Notes under the pieces: model-generated
Database searches by the model: none
Seen by the model: only the letters and a program-made list of their open reading frames with translations
Told to the model about the DNA's origin: nothing
DNA from: Palsa-504 sp963834685
Lineage (GTDB): Bacteria > Actinomycetota > Actinomycetes > Streptosporangiales > Streptosporangiaceae
Assembly (NCBI GenBank): GCA_963834685.1
Contig: CAWICW010000009.1
Span: 62,001-126,000 of the forward strand
Length of the DNA: 64,000 nucleotides
Direction of reading: 5' to 3'
Program-made: the position numbers and the translations under genes
Shown: piece after piece, positions 7,562 through 14,353 of the stretch
How the letters are laid out: the number at the start of each line of letters is the position of its first letter
Position numbering within the stretch: position 1 is the stretch's first letter

Positions 7562-10041
7562 CGCCCGGCCAGCAGCCAGCCGCCCAGAGCGGCGGCCAGC
7601 GGCATGGCGACGAGGATGATCAGCAGGTTCCCGGTCGGCACGTTGGACAGTTCGGACAGGCCGTCCAGGTGGTTGTCCGAGGCGTAGGCGATGGCCGCGA
7701 CGTAGGCCGCCGCCGTGCCGGCCACGGCACCGCACAGGGCCAGGGCGAAGGCCGTGGTGGCGGTGATGGTCCGGCGGGTGAAGCCGCTCGCCCCGGCAGC
7801 GGCCAGCGTGCGCAGGTCGCTGGCGGTCTCGCTGCGGATCAGGCCGACGCTCATGGCCAGGATGCCCAGCGCGAGGGCGATCCCGAAGACGGTGGCCCAG
7901 TTGAGGATCTCCGCCGACGAGGGCGCGCTGTTCTTGGTCTCGATGGTCATGCCGGCCGCGGCGGCGGTGATCCTGGCGTTGGTGATCTGGGCGGCGGTGG
8001 GCGGGTGCGGGGTCTGGATGAGCCAGCCCTGGGTGCTGGCCTGCAGGCCGAGCGTGTGGATGGCGTGCTCGGTGATCACGGTGTTGGGCGCCGACGTGCC
8101 GGACGGAAGCGCGCCGATCTCCTGGATCACCGGGTTGGCCAGGCACTGGCCCTTCGGGCACGGGTAGCTGGCCGGGCCGTTGCCCGGGCCGTTGCCGGGA
8201 CCGCCGCCTTGCGAGCCGAAGTAGCCGCCGTAGACGAGCTGCATGTCCGAGATGCCGGACAGCCCGGGACGCATGCTCAGGATGTCGGCGTCAGGGTTGA
8301 CGTCGGACGCCTTGATCCCGAAGGCCTGCAGCAGCTGCGGCGTGGCTACGTACACCGGCCCGGACCAGGACCGCCCGGCCGCGGCGTGCTGCAGCGAGGC
8401 GCTGGTCTGGTCGAGTTCGATGACGGTGTTCGAGCCGAGGGCCTTGGCGATGTTCTGGGCGACCGCCGCCTGGGCCTGCGGCGTGCTGGCGGTCCCGGAT
8501 GTGCTGGGGCCGCCGGGTCCGCCGCCCGGGCCGCCGTTGGGCGTGTACACGATGATCTGGTTGCTGCTGAGGTTCGGCCCGGCGTAGTCCAGGACGTTCC
8601 CGTACCGCTGCGCGGTCAGGACGCAGACCAGGGCCGCGATCAGCACGCCGAGGCTGATGGCCGCCAGCGCCGAGCCCGACCTGGCCCGGTACCGGACCAG
8701 GTCACGCAGGGCCAGGCGCACCGCGATCGGGGCATGCCGCCCCAGTCTGGCCAGGACCACCAGGCAGAACGGGGACAGCAGGATCACCGCCGCGATCAGC
8801 GCGACGAACCCGAGGACGAGCTCGAGCGCTCCGCCCCCGCCGTTGCTCTTGCCGGTGTACCAGAAACAGACCGCGGCGACCACGAGCAGGACGACGCCGG
8901 GCACCGCCGAGCGGTGTACCTGCTTCGGCGGAGCGGGCCGCCCGGACAGGGCGGCGACGACGGGGATCCTGGTGATCGAGCGGGCCGGGCGCGCGGCGGC
9001 GAAGTAGGTGGCCACGACGGCCAGCGCGATCGCCGGGCCGATCACGATCCACGGCAGCTGGAACGCGCCGATCAGGTGGTGGGCATCGGCTTCGGCCGTC
9101 GGCCGGTAGGCCAGCCAGACGGCCAGGCCCAGCACGGTCCCGGCCAGCGCGCCGACGACTCCCACCAGGACGCCGTTGACCCGGACCACGAGACGGATGT
9201 TCCGGTCCGTGGCGCCCAGGGCGCCCAGCATCCCGAGCGAGCGCAGCCGGCGCTGGGCCAGCACCGTGAAGCCCCCGACCGCGACCAGGGCGATGAGCAG
9301 CATGCCGACCGTGGCCAGCGCCAGCACGATGGTCTCGGGGTTGAGCGGGTTGCTGGCCGCCGCCGACTGCCGGGTCTGGACGTTCGGGCCGAGGGAGTCG
9401 GCGGATACTCCTGGCGCGTCGAACAGGACCGTGACCTGGGTCGGCGCGCTGACCTGGCCCGGCACGACGAGGGCGAACTCATCCAGCAGGCTCTGCGGGT
9501 TCTGCACGATGCCGGTGACCTGGCGGCTCGCGCCGCCCTGGTGCCACAGGTCGCCGATCCTGAGGCCGAAGGCGGCGGCCACGCCGTCGGTCACGGCCAC
9601 CTGGCCGGGCCCGGCCGGATAGTGCCCGGCGACCAGGGAGAGCATCGGCTGGCCGAACGGGCCGTTCGGGTCCTGGGCGCGCAGGTCGTAGGTGCTGATC
9701 GAGCCGGGGATGGCGATGGTCTGGTTCTCGATCACGTCGACGCGGCCGAAGCGTCGCTGCAGCGCGGCGATCTGGCTGGCCAGATGCGGGCCGCCCGGGA
9801 AGGTGGCCATATCCTGGGCGGTGCCGAAGCCCGCGCCGGCTGGCGCAGGCGTGCCGGTGGCCACTGCCGCGCCGACGACGGTGGCGGCCAGCGCGACCGT
9901 GATGAGCGCCAGGACCAGCAGTTGCTGGCGCCATTCGCGGCGGAACATGCGCCACGCCCAGCGGATCACCGCGCGGCGGGCGGGAACGCCCCCGTTCCGG
10001 GTCCCCGCCTGGGCCGGGCGTTCGAGCAGCCCGGTGCTCAC
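7525..10041 (-). CDS. FtsX-like/MacB-type ABC transporter permease
   Basis: Large ABC permease of 838 residues with two FtsX-like domains, a MacB-like periplasmic core after the first helix, and about ten membrane segments. Hydrophobic segments include LALITVALAATVVGAAVA near the N-terminus, a mid-protein cluster (VGMLLIALVAVGGF) and a C-terminal group ending at LLIILVAMPLAAALGGWLLA. The GTG start at 10041 overlaps the stop of the ATPase gene (GTGA). The longer frame back to 10194 only reads antisense through that neighbour. With the ATPase and the PadR gene it forms a regulated exporter operon; the substrate is unknown. Confidence 0.88.
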   Translation of the reverse strand: MSTGLLERPAQAGTRNGGVPARRAVIRWAWRMFRREWRQQLLVLALITVALAATVVGAAVATGTPAPAGAGFGTAQDMATFPGGPHLASQIAALQRRFGRVDVIENQTIAIPGSISTYDLRAQDPNGPFGQPMLSLVAGHYPAGPGQVAVTDGVAAAFGLRIGDLWHQGGASRQVTGIVQNPQSLLDEFALVVPGQVSAPTQVTVLFDAPGVSADSLGPNVQTRQSAAASNPLNPETIVLALATVGMLLIALVAVGGFTVLAQRRLRSLGMLGALGATDRNIRLVVRVNGVLVGVVGALAGTVLGLAVWLAYRPTAEADAHHLIGAFQLPWIVIGPAIALAVVATYFAAARPARSITRIPVVAALSGRPAPPKQVHRSAVPGVVLLVVAAVCFWYTGKSNGGGGALELVLGFVALIAAVILLSPFCLVVLARLGRHAPIAVRLALRDLVRYRARSGSALAAISLGVLIAALVCVLTAQRYGNVLDYAGPNLSSNQIIVYTPNGGPGGGPGGPSTSGTASTPQAQAAVAQNIAKALGSNTVIELDQTSASLQHAAAGRSWSGPVYVATPQLLQAFGIKASDVNPDADILSMRPGLSGISDMQLVYGGYFGSQGGGPGNGPGNGPASYPCPKGQCLANPVIQEIGALPSGTSAPNTVITEHAIHTLGLQASTQGWLIQTPHPPTAAQITNARITAAAAGMTIETKNSAPSSAEILNWATVFGIALALGILAMSVGLIRSETASDLRTLAAAGASGFTRRTITATTAFALALCGAVAGTAAAYVAAIAYASDNHLDGLSELSNVPTGNLLIILVAMPLAAALGGWLLAGRQPAVISRQPLE

Positions 10042-10760
10042 TGGCCCGGTCCCGGCATGAGCAGCGACTCCGGGCCCGGGGCGGGCATGGTCTGGTCGGT
10101 CACCCGGCCGTCCCGCAGGAAGATCACCCGGTCGGCCCACGAGGCCAGCTGGGCGTCGTGGGTCACCACCACGGCGGCCACGCCCCGCTTGCACGCGGCA
10201 TGGATGAGGCGCATGACCGCCTCGCCATTGGCCGAGTCCAGCGCGCCGGAGGGCTCGTCGGCGAGCAGCAGGCGCCGGTCGCCGACCACGGCCCGGGCGA
10301 TCGCCACCCGCTGCCGCTCGCCGCCGGACAGCTGGTCGGGAAAGTTCGAGGCCCGGTCGCCGAGGCCGAGCTCGTCGAGCGCCTTCAGGCCCGCCACGCG
10401 CGCCTTCCGCGCGGACAGACCATCGAGCTCGAGGGGCAGGGCCACATTTTCCGCCGCGGTAAGCCCCGGCAGCAGGTTGAAGTCCTGGAATACGTACCCG
10501 ATGTAGCGACGCCGCAGCTGGGCCTTGGCGTTGCGCGACATTTCCGTTACCCCGGCGCCCCCGATCAGCACCTCGCCGCTCGTGGGCTCCTCCAGGGTTC
10601 CGGCAATGGTGAGCAAGGTGGACTTGCCGGAGCCGCTCGGCCCCATCACCGCCACCATCGAGCCGGCCTCGACCGACAGATCCACATCCTTCAGCGCGTG
10701 CACCTCGGCCGCTCCCTGGCCGTAGGTCCGTGACACGTTCCGCATTTCGAGGACGCTCAT
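10038..10760 (-). CDS. ABC transporter ATP-binding protein (MacB/LolD type)
   Basis: 240 residues. Walker A GPSGSGKST is near residue 40, the Q-loop YVFQDFN near 92, the signature LSGGERQRVAIARA near 144 and Walker B LLLADEPSGALDS near 163, followed by VVVTHDAQ. These match the MacB/LolD subfamily that pairs with FtsX-like permeases. Its ATG overlaps the stop of an 11-codon frame directly upstream, and its stop overlaps the permease start, so translation through the three frames can be coupled. Confidence 0.93.
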   Translation of the reverse strand: MSVLEMRNVSRTYGQGAAEVHALKDVDLSVEAGSMVAVMGPSGSGKSTLLTIAGTLEEPTSGEVLIGGAGVTEMSRNAKAQLRRRYIGYVFQDFNLLPGLTAAENVALPLELDGLSARKARVAGLKALDELGLGDRASNFPDQLSGGERQRVAIARAVVGDRRLLLADEPSGALDSANGEAVMRLIHAACKRGVAAVVVTHDAQLASWADRVIFLRDGRVTDQTMPAPGPESLLMPGPGQ

Positions 10761-10792
10761 CGCGATACCCCCGTCTCCCTTCGCAGTTTCAT
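10757..10792 (-). CDS. Possible 11-residue leader peptide (MKLRRETGVSR)
   Basis: In the 58-base gap between padR and the ATPase gene, an ATG preceded by ACGGGGAACACC opens a frame of 11 codons. Its TGA overlaps the ATPase ATG (ATGA). The arrangement is that of a translationally coupled leader. The encoded peptide is basic and has no hydrophobic part, so a regulatory or coupling role is more likely than a functional protein. It may also be coincidence. Confidence 0.35.
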   Translation of the reverse strand: MKLRRETGVSR

Positions 10793-10818
10793 GGTGTTCC
10801 CCGTTTCCTTCTGACGGC

Positions 10819-11442
10819 TTAGCGTCCGGTTCGGGTGGATCCCGGTCGCATGCCCCGGCGCAGCCGCGGCACGGGTGCAGCGGTGGCGTCCGGTTCGCCG
10901 GGCACGTGTTGCGGGTAGGCCGCGGCCCGCTTGATGCGGCCGTCGGCGGCGTCCAGCCACCGGATGACCGAATCCAGCCGGAACAACTCCGCGTCCACGA
11001 CCAGCGCCAGGCTGAGGTCGGAGTCGGCCTCGGCCTCCTTGATCCGGGTCCACTGCTGCATCAGCTCGACCAGGTACCGGCGGTGGACCTGGATCACGTC
11101 GTGCACGTTGGTGCCGGGCACGCGCATCGCCACGAGCACCTTCATAACCAGCTCGTCCCGCGGCGGGGCGGACATGTCGGGCGGCGTACGCAGCCAGCAG
11201 GCGAGCTCGGTCTGGCCTTCGGCGGTGATCCGGAAGGCCTTCTGCGGAGTCTGCGGGCCGTCCTGCGCGGCGTCGTCGGACTCGACCAGGCCGTCCCGCT
11301 CCAGGCGCTGCAGCGTGGTGTAAACCTGGCCGACGTTCAGCGGCCAGACCTCTCCCGTCCGGGCCTCGAATTCCTCGCGCAACTGAAGGCCGTACTTGGG
11401 GCCCTCGCTGAGCAGCGCGAGCAAGGCGTGCCGGACGCTCAC
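10819..11442 (-). CDS. PadR family transcriptional regulator
   Basis: 207 residues. The N-terminal winged helix is typical of PadR: MSVRHALLALLSEGPKYGLQ, then the recognition region LNVGQVYTTLQRLERDGLV and the wing FRITAEGQTEL. The C-terminal half (about 90-175) is the helical PadR/Vir dimerisation domain. The last 30 residues are a basic tail (VPRLRRGMRPGSTRTGR). Start is GTG 11442. It is the first gene before the ABC exporter and is likely its autoregulated repressor. Confidence 0.92.
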   Translation of the reverse strand: MSVRHALLALLSEGPKYGLQLREEFEARTGEVWPLNVGQVYTTLQRLERDGLVESDDAAQDGPQTPQKAFRITAEGQTELACWLRTPPDMSAPPRDELVMKVLVAMRVPGTNVHDVIQVHRRYLVELMQQWTRIKEAEADSDLSLALVVDAELFRLDSVIRWLDAADGRIKRAAAYPQHVPGEPDATAAPVPRLRRGMRPGSTRTGR

Positions 11443-11455
11443 CGGGTGAGCCTAA

Positions 11456-11473
11456 CGAGTAGCATACCGAGTA
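11456..11473. promoter_or_regulatory. Direct repeat upstream of padR, possible operator
   Basis: CGAGTA-GCATAC-CGAGTA: two identical hexamers one helical turn apart, 14 to 31 bases upstream of the padR GTG. On the minus strand the same stretch holds -10-like hexamers, so a bound protein would cover the promoter. It is not the classic ATGT-N8-ACAT PadR palindrome. Confidence 0.35.
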
Positions 11474-11602
11474 TCCTGCCGTACCCGCGGGGGCTATGGC
11501 AGGCCGGTTAGCACCCGTCTTACCGGGCCGCGTACCCCCCGTAGTTTCAGGCGGGGCAGCCCTATTGCGCTTTTGTTCCGCGCGTGATATTGACTCGTTC
11601 TC

Positions 11603-12034
11603 GTGTCTCCTCGCCCCGTTGGCTCCTCGGGCCGGCCGCAGGCCGGCAAGCTGGGCCTGCGACCCGGGCAGCGAGTCCGCCTGCACCAGGCCCCGCCGGG
11701 CTGGGACCTGGCCGACCCGCCGGACGGGCTGATCGACGCCGGCCCGGACGGCCCGGCCGACGTGATCATCGCGTTCTTCACCGCCGCCGGCGAGATCGAC
11801 CTCGACCGCCTGGCCCGGCGCATCTACCCGGCCGGGGCCTTGTGGATCGCGTGGCCGCGCCGGGCCGGCGGGCACCGCAGCGACATCACCGACACCGTCA
11901 TCCGCGAGCGCGCGCTGCCGATGGGACTAGTCGACGTCAAGGTGGCCGCCATCGACGAGGACTGGTCCGGGCTGCGCCTGGTCTGGCGCGTGGAGAACCG
12001 CGGGAAACCGGAAAAGCCGCAAAACCTCACGTAA
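11603..12034 (+). CDS. DUF3052 family protein
   Basis: 143 residues matching the actinobacterial DUF3052 family: GKLGLRPGQRVRLHQAPPGW, DVIIAFFTAAGEIDLDRL, GALWIAWPRRAGG and a C-terminal LVDVKVAAIDEDWSGLRLVWR. It is a small cytosolic alpha/beta protein of unknown function. Start is taken as GTG 11603; no clear ribosome-binding site precedes it, so it may be leaderless or begin slightly downstream. It is divergent from padR with 160 bases between. Confidence 0.85.
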   Translation: MSPRPVGSSGRPQAGKLGLRPGQRVRLHQAPPGWDLADPPDGLIDAGPDGPADVIIAFFTAAGEIDLDRLARRIYPAGALWIAWPRRAGGHRSDITDTVIRERALPMGLVDVKVAAIDEDWSGLRLVWRVENRGKPEKPQNLT

Positions 12035-12210
12035 GCGCGCCTATCGGGTCTAATCGGCGTGCATTGTCGGGTGACTCGGGGCAGTGATGGGCAACGTTGA
12101 CGAGAACGTTACCAAATTGCAAACAACTTCCATCGCCGACCGGGAGTTAATGGAACCGGGGGGCCGATGCGCCATAGCACTCGACCCTGTGAGAAAGCTA
12201 CGGAGGCGCT

Positions 12211-12885
12211 GTGAATCTACTCAAACGCATCACTATCACCGCGGCCGGGGCCGCTCTGGCTACCGGCCTGTGGGCGGGCGCGGCGAGCGCGTCGACCCAG
12301 GGCCCCTTCCCGGTCCCGAACGCAACCGCCACGACCTTCATCTTCAGCAACAACGTGCCGGGCAACGGCGGCGTCTGGGCCAGCGACGCGGTGTGGCGCA
12401 CCGCCACCGTCACCTTTGCCGGCGGGTTCGCGGTCGCGCCGTGGAACTGCGGCTGGAACGGCTGGGGATCCCCGCCGCCCTGCTTCGCCTTTACCGCCAC
12501 CCTCCGGGACCAGGGCACGTTCCGCTCGTACCGCGGCGCGCTGACCCCGAACCAGTCCTGGCCCTTCCGCGGCCGGCACATCCGCGGGGTAGTGAGCGGA
12601 CGGGTCAACGGGACCGCGTACTTCGGCACCTTCTACGCGACCACGTTCCCCAGGGCGTCCCTGGTGCCCAGGTTCGCCTTCGACGAGTTCGGGTCCGCGC
12701 CGACCTGGCCGGAACTGTTCTTCCCCCAGCACACGACGTTCGGGGTGAACCTCGGCCCGTGGGCCGTCACGTTCAGTGCCTGGACCGCCTGCGGATTCCA
12801 GCAGTGGACGACCGCATCCTTCAACCACCAGGGCAACGTGCCCTTCGCCGGCAACATCACCGGCTGCTTCTTCCGGCACCACTAG
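12211..12885 (+). CDS. Secreted protein of unknown function
   Basis: 224 residues beginning MNLLKRITITAAGAALATGL, a clear signal peptide with probable cleavage after AASA (about residue 28). The mature part is rich in aromatic residues (Trp, Phe) and has four Cys (WNCGWNGWG, PPCFAF, TACGFQ, ITGCFF), probably forming two disulfides. A ribosome-binding site CGGAGG lies 6 bases before the GTG. Upstream, two copies of AACGTT (12093-12098 and 12105-12110) form an inverted pair that could be an operator. A terminator-like hairpin follows. I do not recognise the family. Confidence 0.75.
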   Translation: MNLLKRITITAAGAALATGLWAGAASASTQGPFPVPNATATTFIFSNNVPGNGGVWASDAVWRTATVTFAGGFAVAPWNCGWNGWGSPPPCFAFTATLRDQGTFRSYRGALTPNQSWPFRGRHIRGVVSGRVNGTAYFGTFYATTFPRASLVPRFAFDEFGSAPTWPELFFPQHTTFGVNLGPWAVTFSAWTACGFQQWTTASFNHQGNVPFAGNITGCFFRHH

Positions 12886-12923
12886 CAGGCGTGAGCCCCC
12901 GCGTTATGCGGGTGCGTTATGCG

Positions 12924-12953
12924 GGCCGCCCCGGCGTCATGCCCGGGGCGGCC
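12924..12953. terminator. GC-rich hairpin terminator after the secreted protein gene
   Basis: GGCCGCCCCGG (12924-12934) and CCGGGGCGGCC (12943-12953) form a perfect 11-bp stem with an 8-base loop, 39 bases after the stop codon. No T-tract follows. A short direct repeat GCGTTATGCGGG...GCGTTATGCGGG lies just before it (12901-12925). Confidence 0.65.
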
Positions 12954-13142
12954 TCGCCGTTCCGGGCGTAGGCTGGCGCCATGGGTTTCACTTGACGCTG
13001 AAGGCCAGCCCTTTCCGCCCTGGCGGCCGCGCTCGCGGTCGAACTGACCGATGAGCTGGTTGACGGCGCCAAGGGCGCCGCGCTCCCGCTGATCCGTCAT
13101 GACCTGGGCCTGAGCTACGAGCAGGTCGGCCTGCTCGCCTCC

Positions 13143-14189
13143 GTGCCGCTGCTGGTCGGCGGAGCGCTCGAGCTTCCGCTCGGCATCCTGGCCAGTGGTC
13201 CGGCGCGGCGCCGGCGGGCCGTGCTCGCCGGCGGCATCATCTTCATCCTGAGCCTGCTCGCGGTGGCCGGGGCCCGGTCCTTCCTCGTGCTGCTGGCCGC
13301 GTTCACCGTTTTCTTCCCGGCCTCCGGGGCGTTCGTCTCGCTGACCCAGGCCGAACTGATGGATGCCTGGCCGGACCGGCAGGCCCAGGTCATGGCGCGC
13401 TGGGAGCTGGCCGGATCGGCGGGCGCGGTGGCCGGGCCGCTGCTGCTCGCGGCCGTCCTGGCCGCCGGGCACGGGTGGCGGGCGGCGTACCTGGTGCTGG
13501 CGGCGCTGGCCGCGGTGGCGTGGCTCGGCACCTGCCTGCGGGATCAGGTTCCGGCCGACGCTCCCGATGGCTTCGATACGGGGAGCGATCCGGAACCGGG
13601 CGCGGGGTTCCGGGCACGGGCACGGGAGGTGCTGGCCGCGCTGCGGGACTGGTCCGCGGTGCGCTGGGTCCTGGTCGCCGTGGTCGCGGACCTGCTGGTC
13701 GACGTGCTCACCGGGTTCCTGGCCCTGTACCTGGTCGACGTGGCGCACCTGGCCCCGCCGATCGCGGCGCTGGCCATCGCGGTCCGGCTCGGTGCCGGGC
13801 TGGCCGGGGACGCGGCCCTGGTGCTCGTCCTGGAGCGGGCGGCGGACGTGACCGTGCTGCGGGCCAGCGCGGTCGCGGCGGCGCTGCTCTACCCGGGCTT
13901 CCTGCTCGCGCCGGGCCCGGCGGCCAAGCTGGTCATCCTGGCCGCGCTGAGCGCGGCCACGGCGCCGTGGTACCCGATCCTGCAGGCCCGGCTGTACGGC
14001 AGCCTGCCCGGGCGGAGTTCGGTCGCGGTCACGCTGAGCAGCGCGGCCGCGCTGGCGGGCGGGCTCGGGCCGTTGGCCGTGGGGCTGATCGCCGAGGCGT
14101 TCGGGTTGTCGTGGGCGCTGGCGGTCCTGGCGGTCGTGCCGGTGGCGGTGCTGGCGGGTTCGGCCGGGGCCGGACGGTCCGCTGGGTGA
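13143..14189 (+). CDS. MFS transporter with a damaged or mis-sequenced 5' end
   Basis: Major facilitator protein; from the first usual start codon (GTG 13143) it has 348 residues and about 10 hydrophobic segments. MFS-like coding continues upstream in the same frame to about 13011 (LAVELTDELVDGAKGAALPL, then HDLGLSYEQVGLLASVP), but no ATG, GTG or TTG exists there. In-frame TGA codons sit at 12993 and 12999. An ATG at 12981, 6 bases behind a TAGGCT -10-like box, is in the same frame but blocked by them. A TTG at 12992 reads MTLKASPFR in another frame and joins the MFS frame if one C of the CCC at 13018-13020 is removed. Substrate unknown. Confidence 0.75.
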   Translation: MPLLVGGALELPLGILASGPARRRRAVLAGGIIFILSLLAVAGARSFLVLLAAFTVFFPASGAFVSLTQAELMDAWPDRQAQVMARWELAGSAGAVAGPLLLAAVLAAGHGWRAAYLVLAALAAVAWLGTCLRDQVPADAPDGFDTGSDPEPGAGFRARAREVLAALRDWSAVRWVLVAVVADLLVDVLTGFLALYLVDVAHLAPPIAALAIAVRLGAGLAGDAALVLVLERAADVTVLRASAVAAALLYPGFLLAPGPAAKLVILAALSAATAPWYPILQARLYGSLPGRSSVAVTLSSAAALAGGLGPLAVGLIAEAFGLSWALAVLAVVPVAVLAGSAGAGRSAG

Positions 14190-14353
14190 CGCTCGCGTCG
14201 GCGGCGGGTGACGCCCGTGTCAGCGGCGGGTGGGGGCTGGGCCGGCGGGCCGGGAATAGCGGCGCGGGATACGCGTTAGCCGCTAGTGATGATTTTGCTC
14301 TTGACTAGAGCGTTTCTGTATCCCGCCGCCCACTCGATTCCGGTATTGATCCC

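Noticed and set aside
6775..10506. 1243-codon plus-strand frame across the MreB-like and ABC genes
   Set aside because: It reads only Arg/Gly/Asp/Gln-rich sequence antisense to two clear ABC genes; a high-GC shadow.
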